64,000 bases of DNA, taken from NCBI GenBank assembly GCA_013396755.1, contig VWZF01002690.1, forward strand, positions 1,717,465 through 1,781,464, read 5' to 3'. Positions 13,423-24,637 of this stretch are shown piece by piece. A program made the translations under genes and the position numbers. The stretch is from Sclerurus mexicanus. Lineage: Eukaryota; Chordata; Aves; Passeriformes; Furnariidae. The notes under the pieces are model-generated. The model was given only the letters and a program-made list of their open reading frames with translations, did no database searches and was not told where the DNA came from. Positions within the stretch are counted from its first letter, which is position 1, and each line of letters opens with the position of its first letter.

Positions 13423-16304
13423 TTTTCCTGGTTGGGTGACCTGTAGCAGATCCCCACTGTAATGTCACCTGTCCCTGCTGGCTGGAGTGGCTGGAATTCC
13501 TTTGTGCTGCCCATCAGGTGCTCCCCTGCTGATCTGTGATCCTTCTCCAGGCTCTGGGCATCTCCTGCTGTCACGGTAGCAAACTGGTGGGAGTGGGATG
13601 GATTGAGGCTACCTTTCTCAAATAACTTTAGTTTAGTATATATTAAATATATATCTATAACATCTATATATTAGAACATACTTCTTAATTTTTATGAGGT
13701 CCTGATATTCTGGTTTATTTCATAATGGAGTGAGAAGAATTGCCCAGGTCCTGCCCAGCTATAATTCCTCTTGTTAACTAATTTTGTTCATTCCAGTCCT
13801 AGGAAGGAGTTAAATTTTTAATAATAAAAATAGTTTCCACACTGAGAGTGTTGTCACTTAGCAGATTTATCCGAAAGATCCTTTATAAAGCTGTTTAAAA
13901 TGCTGTTCTTCACATATGAGAAAATTAAAACTCTGTTGTTTAGAGGTTGATGGGTTCCAGTGGGGATTCTCCAGGAGAGGTGTTGACAGGTTGCTGGTGA
14001 TCCTGGGTTATTAAAAAAAAAAAAGGAGAGGAAAAAACAACATGAAAAACTTTTTTTCTTTTTTTAAAGCACGTAAAAAAATAAGCATAATTTGATAGTA
14101 TTGCTTGTCTTTGGCCCTGTTACTGGTGGAGCAGCTCAGATCCTGTCAGATTGGGCTGTTATATTTTCCTCATGCCTGCAAGCTTGGACTCAATGTGCTC
14201 AGACAGTGGGTAGGTAGATGGGCATAGGTGTTCAATCATGCATTATATATTATTTTATATCATTGTGCATTATTTTGAAGTAATGGCACACTCAGTGGTC
14301 CCTGGTGGCTGAAATGATGGAATTCTTATGCCAACAGATGGGCAGGAGCATCCATGAGGGGTGTTGAGGTGTTTCCAAGGAGTAGCCTATTTAGGAGCTG
14401 CATGTCAAAAAGGTAGTTATGCTACTATTCTTTTATTTTACTGAATGCAGCAGTTCAGATCCCCGAGTCTTGTTCTTGTCAATCAACTGGGTGGTTTGGG
14501 GGGGGATAAAAACGAGTCACGAAAGGAAAAACCAGAATGCGTCTTCTTTCCATTGTCTTATCAGTCTTTCAGATTTCAAGGTTTTTCTTGTGCTTTGCAG
14601 TGTCCTGTTCTTGGAAAAAAGGAAGAAAAAAAAAAGAGTTTTCATATAAACCCGTGACCTGAGAGGAGTGGCTTTAAGAAGAACAGCAACTTGTAGGAAA
14701 CTAGATCAAATCCCAAGAGCTGCTAATGTGATAATAGTATCTCATACTCCTTGAATGGAGTGCCTGTGACTCAGGGCTTTCACAGGACTGTAAATGTTCT
14801 TTTAATCTCTTATTTCTCTAGAGAGGCAGATAAATGTGAACCCATTATATGTTGTGGCTGAGGCAGGGCGCAGAGATTTACAGGGTTATGAAGCTGCTGC
14901 CCTGGCTCTCAGGCACGTGTGTAGTGGGATGGGAGGGAATGTGGTAATGCAGGGTGTGCATTGCTCTGGCCTTTTCCAGCTGCTCTTGGCATGGCTTTTA
15001 TGGTTAGCACGCACAGGGCAAGGGAAAAGGCTCTTTCGGGGCAGCTGATGGGGAAAACCTCGTATCCAGTGAGCAGTGCTGATGGTACTTTGCACATCCT
15101 GGTGCTCAGGAGCTGCCACAGTGCCCAGGATCGGAGCAGTCACATCCAGCTACAATCTGGAGTCTCAAGGCACAGCTTGGGAGTATGGGATGAATGAGGG
15201 AAAGTGAGGAAATGGCAGGAGGTCAAAAGGGGACAGAGGAATGGGAGTCAGAGAGATTGGGGCAGGGTGAGTTGGGTGGAGAAAAGAAGCGGGAAGAACT
15301 ATTATTATTTGAGGGATATTGGGTGCAATCCATGTTTTGATGGAGTTCAGCCCTGTGGAAGGGGAGCTCACTTTTATCACCTGTACTGTGACTTCTGCAG
15401 AAATAGAGTCTTAATGTGGAAAGGTCCTTTCTCTCTCTCTAAGAGTCCACAGTAATCTTTGCCAAACTGGAAGGTGCTCTTTGAAATGAGTATTTTTCAT
15501 GGAAGGAGGGCTTTGCATTTACCTGTGCAAGACACAAAGGCAGCGTGCTGCAGAGACTTGGCTTTTACTTTTCCAGGTGAGGATAATTTCACTGAGGTCT
15601 CTTAGGAGGAGGCAAAGCCTGGGCTCAGCCTTTACCAGCCCAGTGCTGAGTCTGGGAACTGGTGCATCCCTGTAACTGCTCCTTGGGAACTGGGAAGAGA
15701 AATGAGGGAATCCTTTTTGGGTCTTTCGGTGGTGGTCTAGATCCAGATGGATTTTCCTCTCTGTGCAGTTAGTCCTGCAACACTGCAATCTGGAGCAGAG
15801 TTCCTGGCTCTGTGATGGATTCACCTTGGCCCAGCAATGTGCAGATCTGGCCTCTGCTTTGGGCTCCTTTGCTCTAAGGCAGGTGGTTCTGTATCATTTT
15901 TATGGCAGGGAGATGCTTTAAAGCCTTTGGCCTTGGAGCTGCAGAGGTGTGAAAACAACCACACGCGCTGGCTCCAAGGGGAACTGAACCTGATCCAAAG
16001 GGAACAGGCACATCTGTGTGCACAGGCTGCAGCTCAGACAGGGCTCTGGTGTTGCCTGCTAGACCTGGAAGGAGAAGCAGCTGGGAGAGCATTGGCATTT
16101 TGGGAGCATCCCCTTATGCAGTGCACTGTGCTGTGGCCAATCTGGTGCAAGCTCTGACCGATGCTTTTGCCACAGTGCGGTTGTTGCTGATACCTGGTCT
16201 CCTCTGCGGATTATCTAATGTTTAATCATTCCATTCAGCTCACGCAGTGGCATCAGTGAGATTGTTAAGATGAGTCTCTTTTTCTGCTACCAAAGAAATA
16301 TAAA

Positions 16305-16425
16305 GTTATAGAACAGTTTGGCTTGGAAGGGACCTTAAAGGTCATCTAGTTCCAACTCCACTGCCATAATAGGCAGGGAGAGCTTTGACTAGACCAGGTT
16401 GCTCAGAGCCTCATCCAACCTGGCC
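16305..16425 (-). mobile_element. CR1 LINE 3' fragment
   Basis: Antisense CR1 end with TTATAGAACAGTTTGGCTTG, GGACCTTAAAGGTCATCTAG and ACTAGACCAGGTTGCTCAGA. The GGGCAGGGACACC block is mutated. It overlaps in consensus position with the piece at 17.1 kb, so the two are separate insertions. Confidence 0.92.
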
Positions 16426-17058
16426 ATGTCTTTGCTACTCTAGAGTCATTGTCTCTGACCAGGATAAATGTGAGGGCAGTTGTCCCCCAAAGTCTCAGCC
16501 CCCAGTCCAATGTCATCTCGGTCCCTTCTGTGCACAGCAAACCCAGAGCAGGACTGTAGGACTGACACTAAGAGGGATATTGGGACTCTTGGTCAAGCTT
16601 TGTCCTTGTAGGTCATCAAAGACTTCTGCTCTAAAGGACCGGTCAGTGTGATTATGTTACTGTTGTCTTGATCAAGCAAGCCATCACTGCTTAGGATATA
16701 ATTGCCAAAGTAACCTCAATGTAACTGGAATATGTCAAATCCTTTCTTGTCATTGGGGCTGTTTAGGGCCCGATTGGGGTGCCAGTCCCTTTGTGAGGTG
16801 CCATCTCCACAGATGAGCTGTGCCTGGAGGGGAAGGGTGAGTGTGCAAAGGGGCAGTAGATTTTAGTACTTAATCCTCCTTGGAGAGGATTTTATGCATT
16901 GGTAAAACTCTTCTTCCCAGTTTTGTCAGAAACAAGGGGTGCTTCCTTCTGTGTCACCCGGGCAGAACTATCAGGGGCTTTCTTACTATGCATATTTCTT
17001 GTCACCTTTTGAGTCTGTGCAGCTCAGTAAGAGCCTAAATTAGGGTGACATTAATTAT

Positions 17059-17271
17059 GCCATGGTGACACCCTCCACTATCCCAAGCTGCTCAAAGCCC
17101 CATCCAGCCTGGCCTTGAACACTTCCAGGGATGGGGAATCCACAACCTCTCTGGGAAATCTGTGCCAGAGCCTCACCATTCTCTGCATGAAGAATTTCCT
17201 AATGTCTAATCTAAACCTACCCTCCTCCAGCTTAAGGCCATTCCCCTTTTCCTATCACTACATGCCTTGGC
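17059..17271 (-). mobile_element. CR1 LINE internal 3' UTR/ORF fragment lacking the extreme 3' end
   Basis: Begins inside the element at CCATGGTGACACCCTCCACT and runs through CTTGAACACTTCCAGGGATG and CCTAATGTCTAATCTAAACC to CTATCACTACATGCC. Unlike the others it lacks the terminal ATTCTATG-type bases, so it is truncated or deleted at both ends. Confidence 0.92.
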
Positions 17272-18360
17272 AGGTTCTGGGTAGGAGCTCACAGAGGTCT
17301 TTTGGGAAGATGGATTTATTGAAATACAGAGAAAGCATGGATATCTGAACCCCATGGCCCACTCCTGAATCACTGAAATTGTTTAAGGCAGGAAAAAATT
17401 GTTTTTGAAAATAGCAATACTAGCGGAACAGGATGCTTTGTCCTGACCACCTTCCCACCCCATGGTTGGACAGCCAGCTGCACGTGGGCTCTGAAAGCAG
17501 AGTTCTTCCAGCCTGTCTGCAGTAGGAGAGGTTCAGGTTCAGTTGAGTCTTCTCCTGTAGCTAACAAATGAAAATGTGATTTAGCAATTGAAAGTTCAGT
17601 GCTTCAGTTCACAGGTGCTAAGTCTGATATGCCAAAGAAGCAGCAGCATGTGTGGAGATGGATGCTCAGGTTGGCTACCCAAGCATTGCACTGACAGCTC
17701 TGCTTATTTACCCAGCAGATTTTTCTTAGTTTAAATATTCTTGTTTAACATTTTGCTTGGTCCTCAGAAGCTTTGACAGGTATCATGATGATTTGGATTC
17801 ACATCATTACCACTAAAAATCAATGTTTGCATTGTGGTGACTTGAACTGTAGAATTGAAAAGGCTGACTGTGCTCTCTAGGCACAGAAGAAGGTACAAAT
17901 CCTTGTTTCTTAAACTTCCAGTGCAATTTATTGTCTCTCAAAGCTTTTCAGAGTCACTTGATCTACACTGCAAGAGCAGAATAAAGTAAACCAAACCTCT
18001 AGATATCAGATCTGTGTGGGGAGGATGAAACCACCCAGAAACTGAGAATAGCTTGGGGTCTTTTTCAGCTGAGTTTCTTTAGTCTGAAAACAAAGGTCAC
18101 CTTGGCACTTTTGGACTTTGGAAGCCTCTAATCCAGATTTGAATGTGGAGAAGGGCACCATCTTATTCAGATTTCAGACTGTGAGGTGCAAGTGTTTTTG
18201 AAAGGACAAGGAATTTTTGTCTTTTTGAAAAGCACTAGTAAGAAGACTGACTGACTGACAAAGATCTGTGATTTGGGCACCTCTAAGACATCTCAAATTG
18301 GGCATCTGGAAATGGAGGCCCCTGAAATCTGTTGTCAACTTTGAAAATCCTATTCTTCCC

Positions 18361-18387
18361 ACCCCACCCCCCACCCCCCACCCCCGC
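18361..18387. repeat. C-rich tract (G-quadruplex-forming on the minus strand)
   Basis: Five runs of four to six C are separated by single A bases. The minus strand therefore has at least four G-runs with 1-nt loops, a textbook G-quadruplex pattern. It is intronic with respect to SFMBT2. Confidence 0.85.
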
Positions 18388-19940
18388 CAGCTTTGAAAGT
18401 TCAAACTGTGTTCTTTTTATCACATTTGTCATTCCTTTAGTAGTGAAGCTCTGGCATTCAAAATTTGGCTGACAACTTTGTGGGTACGAGCCAAAATGAA
18501 GTTCAACTTGCACCTTTCTCTGCTGCACCCAGTGCTGTTCACAGCGAGAGGCAGAAGTCTGAGCTAGAGGGACTCCAGTCTCATTCATTACAACAGTTAC
18601 TGTCTTCTCACTGATGCCAAAATTAAGCTTGTTTCCTTTATGCTGATGTAGGTGGACGGTAACTGATGAGGTGTAATGCAGCAGGAGTGTTGAGAGACAA
18701 ATGTCATGTCTAAACCATTTCTTCCCAGGCTGTTCTTTCCTCTTAATAATGCAAAGGTCATAAATCTCTTGGAAATCGTGCAAAGTCGGTGCTGTGAAAG
18801 ACTTAGAGTGGTTACAGGCAAGTTCAAGTGTTATTTTATAGAAGCTCAAGTCCAGCACTTCAAGGTTTGGTAATTTTAAATAACATTTAAATGCACTTTT
18901 AAAGTAATTTAGATTCAAGTTGGGACAACTGGCTTTTGATGAAGGAGCAGAACTCAGAAATGAGGTTGAGGTAAGGTCTGCTGGGCATGGCTTCTTTCTT
19001 TATCTCTGCCCAGCTGTATGGATGGCATGCACTGGGGAAAGGTCTTTAAACCATATATCCAGTTTTTTATTCAGAGGAAATTTTGAAATTTTCAAATGCT
19101 TGTGATTTTTCTCTTCTACAGGTGTTGCTAAGTTAACATACCTGTATCCCTGTTGTTTCTCTCACACATAAAGTAAGATTTTTTTTTTTTTGGAGACAAC
19201 AATTGTGTAACTTAATTCCCATTTACAGGCAGGGGGAATTAAAGCCTGATTTCTTGATTTCTGGTTGCAATTGCACAATGCATTTGAAGAGGCATCTGTA
19301 TGTCTGAAGCTGAGATCTGCTGAATTACTGTCTTTTGGTGCCCAACTTCTACTGATTTCAACCAGAACTGACCCAAAATTTGAATCCTAGAGGGAACATT
19401 TATATATTTCACTTCAAGTCCTATAAAACTGTGTGGATACATGCCCTAAAGTAACACAGGCTTACAGTGTTTAGCTCAGAAAATATTTAGTTTATTCTAA
19501 ACATAACAGAAGTTCCTAATAGATTATTGAAGTCTTCTTGCGAGTGTATTGACTCAGAAGCTCACGTGGGATGTTCTCAGGGGTGATCTTTCAGCTTTGT
19601 GGGGAAAGCACGTGGAGTTTCTGGACTCCTGTCAAGGGATTGAAAGTTTGCACAGCTTTTCTTTTCTCAGAGGTCATGAGTGAACAATAAATCACATCTG
19701 AGCCTAGGTGAGAAGCAGGAAACGAGCAGTTGCACAAGCAGTGGCCAATTTTGAATGGGAGAGATGGAGATGATAAGTCAGGGTGTAAATCACTGTCAGT
19801 GGAGCAACACCTTCCCTTATTTTTGGATTTAACCAGTGCCAAGGGCCTGGACACCAAACCAGCTTTTCTCCTGGTCTGAACTGCGATTGTATCCAAAGCT
19901 TTAGAGCTGGTAAACCCCAAGGAGATGTTTCTGAAATCGT

Positions 19941-20153
19941 TGAGTCACTGAATGGTTTTTGTTGGAAGGACCTTGAAGACCATCTTGTTCCAACACCCCT
20001 GCCGTGGGCAGGCACACCTTCCACTATCCCAGGTTGCTCAGAGCCACATCTAACCTGGCTTCAAACACTTCCAGGGATGGGACATCCACAGCTTCTCAGG
20101 GCAACCTGTGCCAGGGCCTCCTAACCCTCACAGTGAAGAATTTCTCCCCAATA
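19941..20153 (-). mobile_element. CR1 LINE 3' fragment adjoining exon A
   Basis: Antisense CR1: AGTCACTGAATGGTTTTTGT, CACCCCTGCCGTGGGCAGGC, CTTCCACTATCCCAGGTTGC, then CAGTGAAGAATTTCTCCCC. It ends about 96 bp before the first base of exon A, so it sits next to the likely branch-point and polypyrimidine region of that acceptor. Confidence 0.93.
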
Positions 20154-20249
20154 AATACAGCAAGCCCATTGCATGATACGCACCAGGCACGTTGTTGCAG
20201 TCTCCTGTGCTAAACCTTTCCTTTCTTTCCTTTCCTCCCCTTTTCCCAG

Positions 20250-20338
20250 CAATCAAAGAGAAATACATGGACTGGACGGAGTTTCTCATACATGATTTGA
20301 CCGGCGCCCGGACTGCTCCTGCCAATTTGCTGGAAGGT
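20250..20338 (+). CDS. SFMBT2: SFMBT2 exon A: entry to MBT repeat 2
   Basis: This 89-bp exon starts with the last two bases of a split Ala codon (G|CA) and then reads [12 protein letters not shown]...TAPANLLEG. This is the N-terminal arm of MBT repeat 2, where the Trp and the aromatic-rich helix pack against the previous repeat in MBT proteins. The acceptor is a long C/T tract ending TTCCCAG. The frame requires the donor T|GTATGT after the Gly codon GGT (phase 0), giving EG|PLRGK across the junction with exon B. A second GT two bases upstream (G|GTGTAT) would shift the frame. A CR1 piece lies about 96 bp upstream and a TG repeat about 40 bp downstream. Confidence 0.96.
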
Positions 20339-20378
20339 GTATGTATTAGATTGCAGTTCCTCTCTGTACGGTGTCGTG

Positions 20379-20393
20379 GTGTGTGTGTGTGTG
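20379..20393 (+). repeat. (TG)n microsatellite just downstream of the exon A donor
   Basis: About seven uninterrupted TG units lie 40 bp inside the intron. In the transcript this is a UG repeat, the kind of site bound by CELF proteins and TDP-43. Any effect on splicing is inference. Confidence 0.9.
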
Positions 20394-20675
20394 CTGCTGC
20401 AGTGTTTGCTCCCCGTGTGCCATCAGTGGGATCTGAGCCAGCACTGGCCAAAAGTTGGTGGCGACGTTGCCTTGAGTCTGCTGGCTCTGCTCCTGACTCA
20501 GGTGATGGGTGGTTTGCTTTGCCTTTAAGTGGAGGGTGGTGCTTAGGCAGCTGGGGACTCAATATAGGCTGGGCAGGGAGGGAGAGCAGGTAGGAGATCC
20601 ATGGGAAGAAGGATACAGCCTGTCAGTGCCCCGTTATGCCCATCAAATGGGTGACATGAGCTTTCAAGTCATCCC

Positions 20676-20822
20676 TGCCCCATCCCTGGAAGTGTTTGAG
20701 ACAGTTTGGATGGTGCCCTGAGCGACCTGGTCTAGTGGAAGGTGTCCTTGCTCATGTCATGGGGGTTGGAACTAAATGACCTTTAAGGTCCCTTCCAACT
20801 CCAACCATTCTCTGATTCTGTG
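20676..20822 (+). mobile_element. CR1 LINE 3' fragment
   Basis: Sense CR1 tail: CCCCATCCCTGGAAGTGTTT, CGACCTGGTCTAGTGGAAGG, GACCTTTAAGGTCCCTTCC and the terminal CCATTCTCTGATTCTGTGA. It is well preserved. Confidence 0.95.
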
Positions 20823-23599
20823 ACACAGGTTGGAGAGGGGCTTAGTAGGCTGATGGAGAGCCCTGTCGGGTTTATCTGTATATGAAGGAGCTCCCCCAAG
20901 GACATTCCCCCCACCTAAACCCAGAAGTCACACTTAGCAGGGAGGTTGGGTGGGGTGGCCTCAGTCATCAGTGGTCAGCAGAGCAGAAGGGTCTGTTTTC
21001 ACCCATACAGCCAAGAGTCCAGTCTGTGCGGCATGTTAAGGGGTGACTTGCACCTGAGGCAGCCTCAGTATTCCTTGAGATCCTGGGACAAAATCCCACA
21101 GATTCACCCTGAAACTGTGGTAGCAGGGCACCTTTCCACTGGGGCCTCTCCTGCTCTCCTATGGATGCATTTGGAGAGGAGAGGAGACAGATGGTCCTGC
21201 AGGAGATTATTCTCCCTGCCCCTCTGTAGACTGACAGTGAGGGCATACAGTGGGTTACCTTAGTGTAAGCACTCCTACGGCCTTTTGGGAACCAAGTGTG
21301 CATGCAGGCACCAGCTTTGGTCGTTTTGTCCCTGGTCACTTCCACCAGCTAGAGCCTCATCTTTTTTCCACGTGCCTGTGCAACATGAGGGGGCTGGCAG
21401 GGAAAATGGGTAGTGTGCCATTAGGGACTTCCCCCTGCCCCAGTCTGAGAGTTTAACAGCCCTTGCACTCCCAAAATAACCCATGTCCTTGGTCCTGCTG
21501 CATCCCTGTTCCTGGACCACTGCCAGCTGGCATATGCAAAATGCTGGTGATGTCCAACCCCCATCTCTGGTGCATTCCAAACCTCCCTGTTCCCTTTCCT
21601 CAGACAGAAGAAAGAGGCAGCCCCGGGTGGAAATGCAGAGAGAGAAAATGCTGTGTTGACTTGAAACCACTTTCTGACCCTTTTCTGGTGTTTTATGAGA
21701 TATATGTGCTCAGTGCTGTCTGTGTCGTGCGATGTATGTTGGTCCCTGTTGACAGATTTGCTGTTGTTGAGTGCTGCAGATTGTTGTTATTCTGTGAAAT
21801 CAATATGTAGTGCTACTTTTAAGCATTTTTTTTTTACATGCTGGTTATGCATATCAAGAGTTCTTGCATGATGGTAAATGTTAATCTTTCATGCAAGCTG
21901 ATTTTTAATCTTAGCCATTCGGTTGTCGTGGGCTAAGTGACAACCCATTGGCTTCAAATTTAGCACACAAATCAGAGAGGCAATAGTCACTTTGATACAG
22001 CCAGGGATTTATTATAATAAGTTAAATCATTATGCCATTGTTTCATATTAAAGAATGTTTTGTTGCAAGGAAGCAGTTGTGCAAAAGGGAAGAAAAAACA
22101 CATTGAAGTGGATTTCTGTTACATTATTTAATTTCAGCACTGCATTTTGCCATGAAAAAGTGTTTGAAGAGATTGTACAGGTGCTTGTAGCTTATACTGT
22201 AGAGAAGGAGCTTATAATGGCAAATATATTGTTCTGAGAAATATCTATTAATCATAAAACTGTTTAAAATTGTACATGTGATAAGGTTTTAGATAATTTG
22301 AATTACATTTTCTACCATATTCTCATTCTGTTGCCTGCATTTTTTTGATTGAGAGATGGATGAAAATTAGTTGTATCTCAAAATTATGAATACTTCTGAA
22401 ATACAGTAAGAAAAGAAACTTTTTGAAAAATAAAGCTCTTCTCCTTATTTTTGGGGGATTTTTTTGTAGCCACTGCTAGAAAGAACCATCCTGGACTGAC
22501 TCTGATTTACAGAATTAATATTTTAAATAGTAATGTGAGATGCTTATATTGTTTAAGTAAAAGTGGGACAAACACAGAGGAAAAAACCAAAAAGTCCATG
22601 TTTTTAATATATTTTGCCTTTGCTTAGCATCTCCTTTGGGGACGAATGCTTCCAAGTCTTGGGGTCATTTTAATGCTGCCCTTAAAGCCCTGGAATCGAG
22701 ACATTGCATAAGAATTCAAACTTGCATTTAATAAGAAATAACAAATCTAACCATTATGTTAGAGAAAAGCTTTAGAGCACAGAGATGCTCCCAAGTCACA
22801 GAACAAAACCAGAGCCCCGAAGGTGCCGTTCTGCAAAGCATCTCATGGTTTTTTAATGCCCGTGGTTGGCAGCTTTGCAGGTGCGAAGTCACACACGTGT
22901 GTAAGTGGCTGCAAAACTGGGATCACAGAAAATACTACATGTAGGCAAATAACCTCAGTCACTGGGATTTCTTGGGCGTGGTGGCTTGACCCAATGAATC
23001 CTGTGCGTCTTGGGCTTTGATCCTAAGACCTCTTAAGCTGATGGGAACCTGCTCTTGGCTTTGAGCTTTGGAATAACCGCCACAGACTCTTGGATCCCTG
23101 GCTGTGGGGAATAATTTGCTCTCCGTGCCAGTAGGGCTGAGGTAAACCCTTTGATGGAAAAGATCAGCACACAGAGTGAAATTTCAGGGTTGTGCCCTCA
23201 GGGGTCATTTTTTAGGTAAATGTCAGGGTCCAGTCCTGTGATTGGTTCTTAACAGCTGCAGTCAATGAGAACTTGGTTTGAAATCCTCCAGTATAACTGG
23301 GCTTTGAGTTGTTCAGGAGCATCCTAAGTGAATGTGCTGTATGAGCTGCTCCACCTTTTATTATTCTTTTTTTGTTGTTGTTGATGATGTCGGTTGAGAA
23401 ATTAGCACAACTGTTGTTTTCTGTTTTACTTCTGAATTTGCACTTGGAAGACATTGGGTAAAATAGAAGAAGAACAGACTGTTTGCTGATCGCTTGGATG
23501 ATGGTGTGAAAAACAAAAATAATCTTCTGCTGTCATCTGTTTCCTTGAGAAGTCTTCAAATAAAGTTTAAAATAAGGAGTTTTGCTTCTATTCAAACAG

Positions 23600-23846
23600 C
23601 CTCTGCGAGGAAAAAACCCTGTAGACCTCATTACAGTTGATTCCTTAATAGAGCTGCAGGATTCCCAGAATCCCTTTCAGTACTGGATAGTTAGTGTGGT
23701 TGAAAATGTTGGAGGAAGATTACGCCTTCGCTATGTGGGATTGGAGGAGACTGAATCCTATGACCAGTGGTTGTTTTACTTGGATTGCAGACTTCGACCA
23801 GTCGGTTGGTGTCAAGAGAATAAATACAGAATGGACCCACCTGCAG
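23600..23846 (+). CDS. SFMBT2: SFMBT2 exon B: core of MBT repeat 2
   Basis: This 247-bp exon opens in phase 0 with PLRGK and ends in phase 1 (G of a split Asp codon; donor G|GTAAAG). It encodes nearly the whole MBT2 beta-barrel: an IELQDSQNP segment, [22 protein letters not shown], then YDQWLFYLD and the hallmark RPVGWCQEN, closing with DPPA. By my alignment to L3MBTL1, the Asp at 23660-23662 falls at the methyl-lysine cage Asp position. A Tyr stands at the first aromatic position, while the usual Trp is Leu. It differs only lightly from mammalian SFMBT2 as I remember it (for example Asp for Gly before SLIEL). It is the longest exon in the window. Confidence 0.97.
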
Positions 23847-24508
23847 GTAAAGAGCCTCCTAAAAGTGTTTGCTCCCTTTGTGACATTCTCTGATGTTTTG
23901 AGATACTTGTGCAACTTGTTTCTGCTTCTCCAGCGCTCACATTGCTTTGTCAGTAGTTCCTTTCTGTGTCACAAATGGCGTGTGAGAGCCATCTAAATTG
24001 GGTTCAGAGTGGGTCAGATGAACAGTATTAAATTTATTTAATACATTCTGGTTAGTTTCAGCTCACTCCTAGAAGGATGCAGTGTCCAATGAAAGCAGTT
24101 TATGAGGTTTTCCACCACAAAGCAGAGCTGGTGGGGATAGTCCAAGGATATGTGCCTGCTTGTCCAGCCCTTTTCAGTGGTGTTTTAGGGGTCAGGTCTT
24201 TCTGGCCATAATTTAAGCATCCTGAGGGAGGCCTCACTGGGAGCCAGTCCTCTGCTGTCCTGATGAAGTCCTGGGTGATAGCTCTCATATACTGGGCTCC
24301 ATTTGCTTTCCCATCAACCAAAGACCTCTTTCCTGTATGTCTTTCCACGGCCACACACATTTCTCCCATGGAATTTCCCAGGGCTGGATAAAGTGTTTTG
24401 GGATGCTCATGGTCTCAGAGCAGTCAGAAGGTGCACTGAGGATGCTGGGTTTGTCTGCCTGTCCACGTGAAGCTCCACGTCGAGGGGTCCTCTGCTAGAA
24501 GCTAAGAA

Positions 24509-24637
24509 AATCATAGAATCACAGCATGGTTTGGGTTGGAAGGGGCCTTAAAGACCATCTAGTTCCAACCCCATTGCCATGGAAAGGGACACCTTCCACC
24601 TGCCCTGGTTGCTCCAAGCCCTGTCCAACCTGACCTT
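24509..24637 (-). mobile_element. CR1 LINE 3' fragment
   Basis: Antisense CR1 end: ATCATAGAATCACAGCATGG, TTTGGGTTGGAAGGGGCC, GACCATCTAGTTCCAACCCC, then TGCTCCAAGCCCTGTCCAAC. The terminal ATCATAGAATCA repeat unit is present, so the 3' end is complete. Confidence 0.95.

Larger units (their letters stand above)
1..20249 (+). other. Upstream intronic sequence before exon A
   Basis: No coding exon is recognised on either strand. The missing MBT1 exons should end with a GWC-type motif followed by PPD just before the exon A frame, and I do not see them, so this is most simply the 3' part of the preceding SFMBT2 intron. It holds seven CR1 pieces (near 1.6, 7.9, 10.4, 13.3, 16.3, 17.1 and 19.9 kb), short A/T homopolymers (for example near 7.5, 12.1 and 19.2 kb), a C-rich tract at 18361-18387 and an AT-rich block around 13.0-13.3 kb. 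The final 45 bases before 20250 are a strong polypyrimidine tract ending in CAG. The open frames here look like chance; the longest is discussed in the findings. Confidence 0.75.
20339..23599 (+). other. Intron A-B (3.3 kb)
   Basis: Contains a TG repeat at 20379-20393, one CR1 piece (20676-20822) and otherwise unique sequence. The section 21790-22330 is AT-rich and repeat-free and is a candidate conserved non-coding block. No exon or RNA gene is seen. It ends TTCAAACAG. Confidence 0.85.
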
